Below are positions 36,452 through 44,917 of a DNA stretch of 64,000 bases, one piece after another. Within the stretch, counting starts at the first letter, position 1; every line of letters starts with the position of its first letter. The position numbers and the translations under genes are program-made. The stretch comes from Pseudomonas sp. Irchel s3f7 (GTDB taxonomy: Bacteria; Pseudomonadota; Gammaproteobacteria; Pseudomonadales; Pseudomonadaceae). Below the pieces are notes generated by a model. The model had not been told where the DNA came from. It did no database searches and was given only the letters and a program-made list of their open reading frames with translations. Where the stretch lies: contig NZ_FYDO01000003.1 in assembly GCF_900187615.1 (NCBI RefSeq), positions 186,001 through 250,000 on the forward strand, read 5' to 3'.

Positions 36452-38446
36452 ATGGAGAAGGTCAGAGCACGCTTGTTAGCGCTTCCCCGGCGTCGTAAAC
36501 GCTTGATTCAAGTTACGACAGACATCGTCCTGGTCTGGGGAGCCCTGTGGCTCGCGTTCATCGTGCGTTTGGGCATCGACGATATGTACAACCCGTTCCG
36601 TGTGCATTTCTGGCTCTTTGTCAGCGCTCCGGTGGTGGCCATTCCTCTGTTCATTCGCTTCGGCATGTACCGCGCGGTCATGCGCTATTTCGGTAACGAT
36701 GCGCTTATTGCGATCATCAAAGCTGTCAGTCTGTCATCACTGATTCTGGTGGTGGTGGTTTATTGGTACAGCAACCATCAAGCCGTGGTCCCACGTTCAA
36801 TCATCTTCAACTACTGGTGGCTGAGCCTCGTCATCATCGGCGGTCTGCGCCTGTGCATGCGCCAATATTTCATGGGTGACTGGTTCACAGGCGCTCAGCA
36901 CGTTCTCTTTACCAGTCGCGATGACGGTCTGACCAAGGTTGCGATTTACGGGGCAGGTGTGGCTGGTAATCAGCTGGCCGCTGCGCTTCGCATGGGGCGG
37001 GTCATGCGCCCAGTGGCATTTATCGATGATGATTCGATCATCGCGGATCGGATAATTGCTGGGTTGCAGGTTTATAAGCCCAAGCATATTCAACAGATGA
37101 TCAAAGAAACCGGGGCGCAGGAAATCCTTCTGGCGCTGCCGTCATCGACCCGCGCCCGTCGTCGGGAAATCCTGGCTGTTCTAGAGCGTTTCCCGCTGCA
37201 TATTCGCAGCGTTCCGAACTTCACTGACCTGGCCAGCGGTCGGGTGAAGGTCGAGGACATCCAGGAAGTGGATATCGCCGATTTGCTCGGACGCGATTCG
37301 GTACCGGCGCAGCCGGATCTGCTGGAACGTTGCATCAAAGGCAAGGTGGTCATGGTCACCGGTGCCGGTGGTTCGATCGGTGCTGAGCTTTGCCGGCAGA
37401 TTTTTGCCTTGGGTCCCACCACGCTGTTGCTGTTCGACCACAGTGAATTCAATCTCTACAGCATTCTGACGGAGTTGGAGCAACGCAGTTCTCGGGAGGC
37501 AGTTCCCGTGCAGCTACTGCCGATTCTTGGTTCCGTCCGCCACCCGCACAAGCTGTTGGATGTCATGAAGACCTGGGGCGTGGACACTGTCTATCACGCC
37601 GCGGCGTATAAACACGTGCCCATGGTCGAGCACAACATTGCAGAAGGCGTGCTGAACAACGTCATTGGCACGCTCAACACTGCCCAGGCAGCATTGCAAT
37701 CGGGTGTTACCAACTTCGTACTCATCTCCACCGACAAGGCGGTTCGTCCCACGAATGTGATGGGCAGTACCAAGCGCTTGGCCGAATTGACCCTTCAGGC
37801 CTTGAGTCGCGAGATCGCGCCGGTGCTGTTCGGCGACAAGGCCAATGTGTCCCGGGTCAACAAGACCCGATTCACGATGGTTCGTTTCGGCAATGTGCTG
37901 GGGTCGTCCGGTTCGGTGATTCCGCTGTTCCATAGCCAGATCAAGGCCGGTGGGCCGTTGACGGTGACTCACCCCAAAATCACCCGCTACTTCATGACCA
38001 TCCCCGAAGCCGCACAGTTGGTGATCCAGGCCGGTTCCATGGGGCAGGGCGGTGACGTGTTCGTGCTCGACATGGGTGAGCCGGTAAAGATCGTCGAGTT
38101 GGCGGAGAAGATGATTCACCTGTCAGGCTTGAGCGTTCGCTCCGAAAAGAATGTGCAGGGCGATATTGCTATCGAATTCACTGGCCTGCGTCCTGGCGAG
38201 AAGCTTTATGAGGAGTTGCTCATCGGTGACAACGTGTCGGCAACGCAGCACCCAATGATCATGAGCGCCAGCGAAGATCATTTGCCTTGGGATGTTCTCA
38301 AGGGGCGTTTGACCGAATTGCTGGCGGCTGTAGAGGAGGACGATTACTCTCGTGTCCGCCAACTCCTTCGCGACACCGTTAGCGGCTATACCCCCGATGG
38401 CGAGATCGTTGACTGGATCTACCAGCAACGCCGTCTCGAACCCTGA
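36452..38446 (+). CDS. wbpM: UDP-HexNAc 4,6-dehydratase, membrane-bound
   Basis: WbpM converts UDP-GlcNAc to the 4-keto-6-deoxy intermediate used for QuiNAc and FucNAc. An N-terminal part with four membrane helices precedes two Rossmann segments, the second with MVTGAGGSIGAELCRQ. The active site reads LISTDKAVRPTNVMGSTK, with Met in place of the usual Tyr, as expected for WbpM and related enzymes. I start at ATG 36452 (664 residues, MEKVRARLLALPRR); a GTG at 36437 or TTG at 36419 could extend it slightly. It marks the right border of the O-antigen locus. Confidence 0.96.
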   Translation: MEKVRARLLALPRRRKRLIQVTTDIVLVWGALWLAFIVRLGIDDMYNPFRVHFWLFVSAPVVAIPLFIRFGMYRAVMRYFGNDALIAIIKAVSLSSLILVVVVYWYSNHQAVVPRSIIFNYWWLSLVIIGGLRLCMRQYFMGDWFTGAQHVLFTSRDDGLTKVAIYGAGVAGNQLAAALRMGRVMRPVAFIDDDSIIADRIIAGLQVYKPKHIQQMIKETGAQEILLALPSSTRARRREILAVLERFPLHIRSVPNFTDLASGRVKVEDIQEVDIADLLGRDSVPAQPDLLERCIKGKVVMVTGAGGSIGAELCRQIFALGPTTLLLFDHSEFNLYSILTELEQRSSREAVPVQLLPILGSVRHPHKLLDVMKTWGVDTVYHAAAYKHVPMVEHNIAEGVLNNVIGTLNTAQAALQSGVTNFVLISTDKAVRPTNVMGSTKRLAELTLQALSREIAPVLFGDKANVSRVNKTRFTMVRFGNVLGSSGSVIPLFHSQIKAGGPLTVTHPKITRYFMTIPEAAQLVIQAGSMGQGGDVFVLDMGEPVKIVELAEKMIHLSGLSVRSEKNVQGDIAIEFTGLRPGEKLYEELLIGDNVSATQHPMIMSASEDHLPWDVLKGRLTELLAAVEEDDYSRVRQLLRDTVSGYTPDGEIVDWIYQQRRLEP

Positions 38447-38509
38447 TTGTTTCACATCCTGTAACGGACACATTTTTGACAGGCTCCAGACATCGCCTAA
38501 GTTTGGAAG

Positions 38510-38534
38510 GCAGCTTTGGAAAAGCTGCTTTCTC
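38510..38534 (+). terminator. Terminator-like hairpin after wbpM
   Basis: GCAGCTTT (38510-38517) pairs perfectly with AAAGCTGC (38521-38528) around a three-base loop, followed by TTTCTC. The stem is stable but the T-run is interrupted, so it may stop O-antigen transcription only partly. The comEA ribosome site begins soon after. Confidence 0.55.
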
Positions 38535-38558
38535 AATCGATGTCATGGAGCGTCATTT

Positions 38559-38894
38559 ATGCGTACTGGCTATTTCAATTCTCTGCTTTTTGCCCTGCTG
38601 ACCAGCGTCTCAATTGCTGCGGCCGCCGCGCCTTCGGTGAAACCAGAAGTGAACACTCCGCCGGTGGGGTTGGAGGTTTCTGCGAAGGAGCAGTCCGGCA
38701 AGATCGATCTCAATACGGCCGATGCAGTGGTCCTCCAGCGGGAGTTGTCCGGTGTCGGGGAAGCGAAGGCCAAGGCGATTGTTGCTTATCGTGAGGGTAA
38801 TGGGCCGTTTGCCTCTGTCGATGAACTGCTCGAAGTGAAGGGGATAGGGAAAGCGATTCTGGATAAAAATCGCGAGAAGCTTGAGGTGCACTAA
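38559..38894 (+). CDS. comEA: ComEA-family helix-hairpin-helix DNA-binding protein
   Basis: This 111-residue secreted protein has an N-terminal signal peptide (hydrophobic to about residue 24, ending SIAAAAAP). A ComEA-type double helix-hairpin-helix domain follows: IDLNTADAVVLQREL, GVGEAKAKAIVAYR and KGIGKAILDKNR. In competent bacteria ComEA binds incoming DNA in the periplasm; its role in pseudomonads is less clear. GGAG eight bases before ATG 38559 decides the start. wbpM followed by comEA is a common pseudomonad order. Confidence 0.92.
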   Translation: MRTGYFNSLLFALLTSVSIAAAAAPSVKPEVNTPPVGLEVSAKEQSGKIDLNTADAVVLQRELSGVGEAKAKAIVAYREGNGPFASVDELLEVKGIGKAILDKNREKLEVH

Positions 38895-38915
38895 GCTTGT
38901 AATTCAGCGCCAAGG

Positions 38916-38939
38916 GGCCGGTCATTGACCGGCCTTTTT
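38916..38939 (+). terminator. Intrinsic terminator of comEA
   Basis: A perfect eight-base stem GGCCGGTC/GACCGGCC at 38916-38923 and 38927-38934, with loop ATT, is followed directly by TTTTT. This is a textbook rho-independent terminator 22 bases after the comEA stop. Confidence 0.93.
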
Positions 38940-39134
38940 CGCATCTGGCGAGTGGAGTCTCCTTGCACAATCCCAGGCATGTACAGGTGTGAACAACACG
39001 CACCTTTCGTCGGCGTCACTAAAATTACGACTATCATATTAATGTCGGATTATGCCTATAATAAAACCGCCATCGACACTGCGCCGGGTTTTTTAGACGC
39101 AGGTCATTCATGAGTCAATTCCAGGAGTACCGTC

Positions 39135-39929
39135 ATGAACGCTGTCCAATCCCAGGGTACCGCCCTCGTCACTGGCGCTTCATCGGGCATCGGGGCGATT
39201 TACGCCGAGCGTTTGGCTGCCCGCGGCTTTGATTTGTTGTTGGTCGCTCGCGATCAGGATCGCCTGGAAGCCGCTGCCGGCAAGTTGCGCGTCGAACATG
39301 GGGTTCAGGTGGAAGTGCTCAGGGCCGATCTGACGCAAAGCGAGGATGTTCTGAAGCTGGAGCAGCGGTTACGCAGTGATTCGAGTATCAGCCTGTTGCT
39401 CAACAACGCGGGCGTCGCGGCGGACGGGTTACTGGCCAATGCCGATATGGATCAGATGGAACGCTTGATTCAGTTGAACGTCACAACTGTCACGCGGCTT
39501 GCCTCTGCAGCCGCAGCGAGTTTTGCCAAGGCGGGGCGAGGGACGATTATCAATATCGCTTCAGTCGTGGCGCTCTTTCCCGAGCGCTTCAACGCCATTT
39601 ACAGCGCGAGCAAGGCGTACGTCCTGAGCCTGACTCAATCGTTGAACGCGGAGCTGGATGGCACGGGTGTCAGGGTTCAAGCGGTTTTGCCAGGTGTCAC
39701 GCGCACGGAGATCTGGGAACGCTCTGGTATCGATGCTTCACAGATTCCAGCGGAGATGGTCATGGACGCGGGGGAGATGGTCGATGCGGCGTTGTCGGGC
39801 CTGGATCAGGGGGAGTTGGTCACGATTCCTTCGTTACCGGATGCGGCCGATTGGGACGCTTTTGTGGCCGCGCGCCATGTTTTGGCGCCGAACCTTTCCA
39901 AAAGCAAAGCGGCCCCACGTTACAAGTGA
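39135..39929 (+). CDS. Short-chain dehydrogenase/reductase
   Basis: This classical SDR has 264 residues, with the NAD(P) motif TGASSGIGAIYAERLAARG near residue 15, NNAG and the active-site YSASKAYVLS. Substrate is unknown. It lies 33 bases before a FabF-type ketosynthase in the same direction, which suggests a ketoacyl or other lipid substrate. CAGGAG upstream of the ATG is a good ribosome site. A TATAAT at 39057-39062 could be its -10 box, but I see no good -35. Confidence 0.85.
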   Translation: MNAVQSQGTALVTGASSGIGAIYAERLAARGFDLLLVARDQDRLEAAAGKLRVEHGVQVEVLRADLTQSEDVLKLEQRLRSDSSISLLLNNAGVAADGLLANADMDQMERLIQLNVTTVTRLASAAAASFAKAGRGTIINIASVVALFPERFNAIYSASKAYVLSLTQSLNAELDGTGVRVQAVLPGVTRTEIWERSGIDASQIPAEMVMDAGEMVDAALSGLDQGELVTIPSLPDAADWDAFVAARHVLAPNLSKSKAAPRYK

Positions 39930-39962
39930 GGCGCCATTCAATGGGTTTGAGGTGTGAGCGGT

Positions 39963-41237
39963 ATGAGTGATCGTCGAGTGGTTGTAACGGGGATGGGTCT
40001 GGTCTCTCCCTTGGGCAGTGGCGTTGAAGCCGTCTGGGCGCGTCTGTTGGCGGGACGTTCAGGTCTGCGAAACTTGCCTGACGACGTGGTTGCCGATTTG
40101 CCGGCCAAGGTCGGCGGCGTGGTGCCGACGCTGGCAGAGGATGTCGAGGCGGGTTTCGACCCGGACCTCGCGACGTCGCCCAAAGAGCAGAAAAAAATGG
40201 ATCGATTCATTCTGTTCGCCATGGAAGCGGCGCGTCAGGCGCTGGAACAGGCGGGCTGGAAGGCGCTGGACGCCGAGGGTCAGGAGCGCACCGCGACCAT
40301 TATCGGTTCCGGTGTCGGTGGTTTCGGCGCGATTGCGGACGCCGTACGCACAACGGACAGCCGTGGGCCGCGACGTTTGTCACCTTTTACGATTCCTTCA
40401 TTTCTGGTCAATCTGGCCGCTGGCCATGTCTCGATCGAGCACGGTTTCAAAGGCCCCTTGGGTGCGCCGGTCACGGCGTGCGCGGCCGGGGTACAGGCGA
40501 TTGGCGATGCTGCCCGCTTGATTCGTGCCGGTGAGGCAGACATCGCTGTGTGTGGCGGTGCGGAAGCAGCGATTGATCGGGTCAGCCTGGCCGGGTTCGC
40601 GGCGGCTCGTGCCCTGTCGAGCGGCTACAACGAAACCCCGGAGCGTGCCTCTCGACCCTTCGACAGCGCACGAGATGGCTTTGTGATGGGCGAGGGTGCC
40701 GGCTTGTTGGTGATTGAATCTCTGGATCACGCGCTGGCCCGCGGTGCGCTGCCGCTCGCAGAATTGGTCGGGTACGGCACCAGTGCCGACGCCTATCATC
40801 TGACGGCCGGACCTGAAGACGGCAGCGGTGCTCGCCGGGCGATGTCGCTGGCGTTGGCTCAGGCCGGAGTCACGCCGGCGCAGGTGCAGCATCTCAATGC
40901 CCATGCAACGTCGACACCGGTGGGGGATCTCGGCGAGTTGGCGGCCATCAAGTCGTTGTTTGGTTCAGACAACAAGATTGCGGTCACGTCGACCAAATCG
41001 GCGACTGGTCATTTGCTCGGCGCAGCAGGCGGGATTGAGGCGATCTTCACGCTGTTGGCCATTCGCGATCAGATCGTTCCGGCCACGCTCAATCTCGATA
41101 ACCCCGACCCTGCGGCTGAAGGTGTTGACATTGTTCATGGCAAACCGCGGCCGATGGCCATCGAGTACGCCCTGTCCAATGGCTTCGGATTCGGCGGGGT
41201 GAACGCCAGCGTTTTATTCAAGCGTTGGCAGGGTTAA
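39963..41237 (+). CDS. Beta-ketoacyl-ACP synthase II (FabF-type)
   Basis: This condensing enzyme has 424 residues, starting MSDRRVVVTGMGLVSPLGSG. The catalytic triad is visible: the Cys in TACAAGVQAIG, the His in NAHATSTPVGD and the His in KSATGHLLGAAGG. It is a FabF relative, probably an accessory copy because the housekeeping fabF normally lies with acpP. ATG 39963 is preferred over GTG 39954 since GAGGTG lies seven bases before it. The gene converges on the TetR gene with a four-base overlap of ends. Confidence 0.88.
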   Translation: MSDRRVVVTGMGLVSPLGSGVEAVWARLLAGRSGLRNLPDDVVADLPAKVGGVVPTLAEDVEAGFDPDLATSPKEQKKMDRFILFAMEAARQALEQAGWKALDAEGQERTATIIGSGVGGFGAIADAVRTTDSRGPRRLSPFTIPSFLVNLAAGHVSIEHGFKGPLGAPVTACAAGVQAIGDAARLIRAGEADIAVCGGAEAAIDRVSLAGFAAARALSSGYNETPERASRPFDSARDGFVMGEGAGLLVIESLDHALARGALPLAELVGYGTSADAYHLTAGPEDGSGARRAMSLALAQAGVTPAQVQHLNAHATSTPVGDLGELAAIKSLFGSDNKIAVTSTKSATGHLLGAAGGIEAIFTLLAIRDQIVPATLNLDNPDPAAEGVDIVHGKPRPMAIEYALSNGFGFGGVNASVLFKRWQG

Positions 41238-41791
41238 TCCTGTGGTTGTTTGAGATGGTCGCGGGCGACGTCGAGGATTCGTTGGGCAAACTCGACGTCG
41301 GCAACGCTGCGCGATAGCAGTAAAGCGCCGACCAGTGTCGACATGATGACGACGCTGCGATCGGCGGCATTGTCTCCTTTGAGGGTGCTTTCGATCTGCT
41401 CAAGGCGGGCCTTGAGCACCACATCGCTGGTCGGGCTGGGTTGACCGCGCAACCCCAGCTCCGAAGAAATGGTCAGCAGCGGGCAGCCTTCATGGGGTGA
41501 AGTCTGGTGCCATTCGGAGAGGTACGTGTCGATAAAGGTTTCGAGGGGATGTTCCTTGGAGAAAATTTGCGCGCACAAGCCGTCGACTTGTTCGCCGGCT
41601 TCTTGCAGGGCCTTTTCTACCAGTTCGTCCTTGGACTTGAAGTGCGAGTAAAAACCACCGTGGGTCAAGCCCAGTGCTTTCATCAAAGGTTGCAGGCCGG
41701 TTGCACCGATACCGTCGCGTCGAAATCGCGCGGAAGCTTCCTTGATAATGCGTTTGTGGGTCTGGGCTTTATGGTCCTGCGAGTAACGCAT
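41234..41791 (-). CDS. TetR-family transcriptional regulator
   Basis: This 185-residue protein has an N-terminal helix-turn-helix (ASARFRRDGIGATGLQPLMKALGLTHGGFYSHFKSKDEL, in several parts, about residues 18-56). The C-terminal part is a variable ligand domain. I start it at ATG 41791, where GGAG lies seven bases upstream. It converges with the ketosynthase gene. A short inverted repeat CCAAT-GAAA-ATTGG at 41825-41838, just upstream of its own start, could be an autoregulatory operator. Ligand and targets are unknown; the SDR and ketosynthase genes next door are plausible ones. Confidence 0.86.
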   Translation of the reverse strand: MRYSQDHKAQTHKRIIKEASARFRRDGIGATGLQPLMKALGLTHGGFYSHFKSKDELVEKALQEAGEQVDGLCAQIFSKEHPLETFIDTYLSEWHQTSPHEGCPLLTISSELGLRGQPSPTSDVVLKARLEQIESTLKGDNAADRSVVIMSTLVGALLLSRSVADVEFAQRILDVARDHLKQPQD

Positions 41792-42024
41792 TTGATATCT
41801 CCACATCAATGCGCAACATATTAACCAATGAAAATTGGATGGTGACTGTACTTCTACTTCTAAAAAGCATGCAGATGCTTCGATCTTGATCCAAACCGGT
41901 CATGAGAGTGACACGAACGGTGATTTCGACCGGATGATAAAAGGCTCGATCCGCCCGAAAACCGGCTGATAAAAGGTAGCAGGGGCCGAGGATTGGATAT
42001 GGCCATGCACACGTGTGAAAAAAC

Positions 42025-42053
42025 AAACCCCGCCAATGTTGACGGGGTTTTTT
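42025..42053 (-). terminator. Intrinsic terminator, probably bidirectional
   Basis: AAACCCCG (42025-42032) pairs with CGGGGTTT (42043-42050) around a ten-base loop. On the minus strand it lies just past the stop of the small DUF2897-like gene and is followed by TGTTTTTTC. On the plus strand the T-run is TTTTTTT. It should end transcription from the minus-strand genes at 42.1-42.9 kb. Confidence 0.85.
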
Positions 42054-42057
42054 TCGT

Positions 42058-42225
42058 TCAGCGGTCCTGCGCTTCCTTGGCGTCCATTTCCGCATTGCGT
42101 TCGGCGACGCGTTTACGTTGCTCTTCGGTCAGTTCGACTTTGTTGGCCGTGTCGCGCAGCAGCAACAAGCCACCCACGATCGAGCCAATGGCAACGACCA
42201 GAATTAACCAGGCATACCAGGGCAT
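42058..42225 (-). CDS. Small membrane protein, DUF2897-like
   Basis: This 55-residue protein starts MPWYAWLILVVAIGSIVGGL, a single membrane helix, followed by a highly charged tail (ELTEEQRKRVAERNAEMDAK). This matches the DUF2897 pattern; no function is established. I chose the ATG at 42225 because AAGGAG stands six bases before it. It lies downstream of rmlC in the same direction and ahead of a strong terminator. Confidence 0.75.
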   Translation of the reverse strand: MPWYAWLILVVAIGSIVGGLLLLRDTANKVELTEEQRKRVAERNAEMDAKEAQDR

Positions 42226-42374
42226 AGGACTCTCCTTGAAGGCAGGTGGGCGAGGGTTCGCCCACCGATCGTGCATATCGTTTTGAGTGATGGGGTTTCA
42301 CCGCAGTTCCATCGCTATCACCCCATTCTATGCCGGTTGTTCAAGGTTCACTCGAACGCTTTAGGCGTCGGGGG

Positions 42375-42920
42375 TCAGGAAAAAACCTCTGCCTCTTTGA
42401 AGTACGCCGCTGCCAGGTCTTTTGCCGACAGTTGCGGTGCTTCGCTCAGTTGCCAGTCGATGGCCAGGTCCGGGTCATCCCAACGGATGCTGCGTTCGGC
42501 GGATGGGGTGTAGTAGTCGGTGGTCTTGTAGAGGAATTCGGCAAAATCACTCAGCACTACGAAACCGTGGGCGAAACCTTCCGGCACCCATAGCTGACGA
42601 TGGTTCTCGGCAGACAGGCGCACAGCGACCCATTTGCCGAAATGCGGCGAGCTGCGACGGATATCAACGGCAACGTCGAGAACTTCACCGACGGTGACAC
42701 GAACCAATTTGCCTTGAGTGTTTTCCAGCTGGTAGTGCAGGCCGCGCAATACGCCTTTTTGCGAGCGAGAATGATTGTCCTGGACGAATTGTGGGGTCAG
42801 GCCAGTCGCCTCTTCAAAAGCCTTGGCATTGAAACTTTCATAAAAGAAGCCTCGCTCATCACCAAATACCTTCGGTTCGATGATCAGAACACCGGGCAGA
42901 TCGGTGGTGATTACATTCAT
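42375..42920 (-). CDS. rmlC: dTDP-4-dehydrorhamnose 3,5-epimerase
   Basis: RmlC (RfbC) epimerises dTDP-4-keto-6-deoxyglucose at C3 and C5, the third step to dTDP-L-rhamnose. The 181-residue cupin protein starts MNVITTDLPGVLIIEPKVFG and has RGLHYQ with the catalytic His and SIRWDDPDLAIDW near the end. ATG 42920 is preceded by GGAG and gives the family length. The other three rml genes are at 1.3-4.2 kb, so the pathway is split. rmlC is divergent from kdp. Confidence 0.96.
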   Translation of the reverse strand: MNVITTDLPGVLIIEPKVFGDERGFFYESFNAKAFEEATGLTPQFVQDNHSRSQKGVLRGLHYQLENTQGKLVRVTVGEVLDVAVDIRRSSPHFGKWVAVRLSAENHRQLWVPEGFAHGFVVLSDFAEFLYKTTDYYTPSAERSIRWDDPDLAIDWQLSEAPQLSAKDLAAAYFKEAEVFS

Positions 42921-43006
42921 GGGTGATTCTCCAGCAAATGGCATCAATGACCGACATTCTTGCGCAAAGTGCACACCGAAGCGAGTGATGGCTCGGCTTC
43001 TCACTC

Positions 43007-43058
43007 TTTACGCCTTCTTTATGCCACGTCCCCATCCCCGATCTCGCGCCTTTACACC
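43007..43058 (+). promoter_or_regulatory. Phased TTTAYRCC repeats, candidate KdpE operator
   Basis: TTTACGCC at 43007, TTTATGCC at 43018 and TTTACACC at 43051 are spaced 11 and 33 bases apart, so all three fall on the same helix face. They lie 57-108 bases before the kdpF start. Known KdpE sites in enterobacteria include TTTACAC-like T-rich repeats, so binding of KdpE is plausible but inferred. Confidence 0.45.
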
Positions 43059-43114
43059 CTCCCTCCCGACAATGACCCCACACGCGGCAATACGCCGTAA
43101 CAGGGAGAACTTCC

Positions 43115-43204
43115 ATGAGCGTTCTGGACGGGGTGTCGCTGCTGCTGGCAGTGGGGCTGTTCATTTATCTGTTGGTTGCGCTGTTGCGCGCGGACCGGAA
43201 CTAG
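43115..43204 (+). CDS. kdpF: Potassium-transporting ATPase subunit F
   Basis: This tiny gene encodes 29 residues (MSVLDGVSLLLAVGLFIYLL, then VALLRADRN), a single membrane helix. It lies eight bases before kdpA, exactly where KdpF is expected. KdpF stabilises the KdpFABC complex. GGGAG upstream of the ATG is a good ribosome site. Confidence 0.9.
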   Translation: MSVLDGVSLLLAVGLFIYLLVALLRADRN

Positions 43205-43212
43205 GAGCGGCT

Positions 43213-44907
43213 ATGCACAGTTATGACTATTGGCTGATCCTCGCATTTTTCGCGGTGGTATTGGTTCCAGCGCCGTTTCTCGGGCGCTTCTACTACAAGG
43301 TCATGGAAGGTCAGCGCACCTGGCTGACGCCGATCCTGGGGCCGGTGGAGCGCGGCTGTTATCGGGTGGCCGGGGTTGATCCGCAGGCTGAACAGAGTTG
43401 GCAGAAGTACACGCTGGCCTTGCTCGCATTCAACCTTGCAGGCTTCTTGCTGTTGTTCTCGGTCCTGTTGTTCCAGGGCTACTTGCCGCTCAATCCGCAA
43501 CATCTGCCGGGTCAGGAATGGACGCTGGCGTTCAACACTGCCGTCAGTTTCATGACCAACACCAACTGGCAGGGCTACAGCGGTGAAGCATCCCTGAGCT
43601 ATCTGAGCCAGATGATCGGGCTCACCGTGCAGAACTTCGTCAGCGCAGCCACCGGGCTCGCGGTTCTGGTTGCGTTGTGCCGCGGTATCGGGCGCAAGTC
43701 GACCAAAACCCTGGGCAATTTCTGGGTCGACATGACCCGCGCTACCCTCTATGGCTTGTTGCCGCTGTGCTTGCTGCTGGCGTTGTACCTGGTATGGCAG
43801 GGCGTGCCGCAAACCTTCGCGCAGTATGTGAATGCGCTGACGATGCAGGGCGTCGATCAGGTGATTCCGCTTGGTCCGGCCGCGAGCCAGATTGCGATCA
43901 AGCAACTGGGCACCAACGGTGGCGGGTTCTTCGGCGTGAACTCGGCGCATCCATTCGAGAACCCGACAGCGTGGAGCAACTTGTTCGAAGTCGCTTCGAT
44001 CATTCTGATCCCCGTGGCGCTGGTGTTCACCTTCGGCCATTACGTGAAAGACTTGCGTCAGAGCCGCGCAATCATCGCCTGCATGCTGGCGCTGTTCCTG
44101 ATCGGCGGTGCGACGTCGCTGTGGGCTGAGTATCAACCGAATCCGACCTTGAACAACACCGCCGTCGAGCAGACAGCGCCGCTGGAAGGCAAGGAAGCGC
44201 GTTTTGGCACCACCGCCACCGTGCTGTGGTCGGTGACCACCACGGCGGCCTCCAATGGTTCGGTCAACGGCATGCACGACAGCCTCAACCCGCTGAGCGG
44301 CATGGTGGCGATGGTCAACATGATGGTCGGCGAAGTGATCTTCGGCGGCGTCGGTGCCGGGCTCTACGGCATGTTGCTCAACGTGTTGATCGCGGTGTTC
44401 CTCGCCGGCCTGATGATTGGCCGCACACCGGAATACCTCGGCAAAAAACTGCAAGCCAGGGAAGTGCAACTGCTGGTGCTGACCCTGATGGTCATGCCGA
44501 TTGGCGTGCTGGTGCTCGGTGCGATTGCCGCCAGCCTGCCGGGGCCGGTGGCCTCGGTGAGCAACCCCGGCGCCCATGGTTTCAGTCAGTTGCTCTACGC
44601 CTACACCTCGGCCAGCGCCAACAACGGTTCTGCGTTCGGTGGCTTTGGCGCTAACACGCCGTTCCACAACTTGATGCTGGGGTTGGGCATGTTGATCGGC
44701 CGCTTCGGTTACATCCTCCCGGTACTGGCTCTGGCTGGCAGCCTGGCGATGAAGAAAACCGCCCCGATCGGTCAGAACAGCTTCCCGACCCACGGCCCGC
44801 TGTTCGTGACTTTGTTGACTATGACCATTTTGCTGGTGGGCGGACTGACATTCCTGCCGACATTGGCGCTGGGCCCTATCGCTGAACATCTGAGCATGGG
44901 CTTCTGA
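43213..44907 (+). CDS. kdpA: Potassium-transporting ATPase subunit A
   Basis: KdpA is the potassium-selective channel-like subunit of the KdpFABC pump. The 564 residues start [20 protein letters not shown] and contain about ten helices. Pore segments such as [16 protein letters not shown] and [19 protein letters not shown] are characteristic. The frame is open further upstream but ATG 43213, with AGGAG before it, gives the family length. It lies 10 bases before kdpB. Confidence 0.97.
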   Translation: MHSYDYWLILAFFAVVLVPAPFLGRFYYKVMEGQRTWLTPILGPVERGCYRVAGVDPQAEQSWQKYTLALLAFNLAGFLLLFSVLLFQGYLPLNPQHLPGQEWTLAFNTAVSFMTNTNWQGYSGEASLSYLSQMIGLTVQNFVSAATGLAVLVALCRGIGRKSTKTLGNFWVDMTRATLYGLLPLCLLLALYLVWQGVPQTFAQYVNALTMQGVDQVIPLGPAASQIAIKQLGTNGGGFFGVNSAHPFENPTAWSNLFEVASIILIPVALVFTFGHYVKDLRQSRAIIACMLALFLIGGATSLWAEYQPNPTLNNTAVEQTAPLEGKEARFGTTATVLWSVTTTAASNGSVNGMHDSLNPLSGMVAMVNMMVGEVIFGGVGAGLYGMLLNVLIAVFLAGLMIGRTPEYLGKKLQAREVQLLVLTLMVMPIGVLVLGAIAASLPGPVASVSNPGAHGFSQLLYAYTSASANNGSAFGGFGANTPFHNLMLGLGMLIGRFGYILPVLALAGSLAMKKTAPIGQNSFPTHGPLFVTLLTMTILLVGGLTFLPTLALGPIAEHLSMGF

Positions 44908-44917
44908 GGACTGGACG

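Noticed and set aside
42276..42374. Inverted repeat ATGGGGT/ACCCCAT between rmlC and the small membrane gene
   Set aside because: The loop is about 22 bases and no T-run follows, so it is not a convincing terminator.
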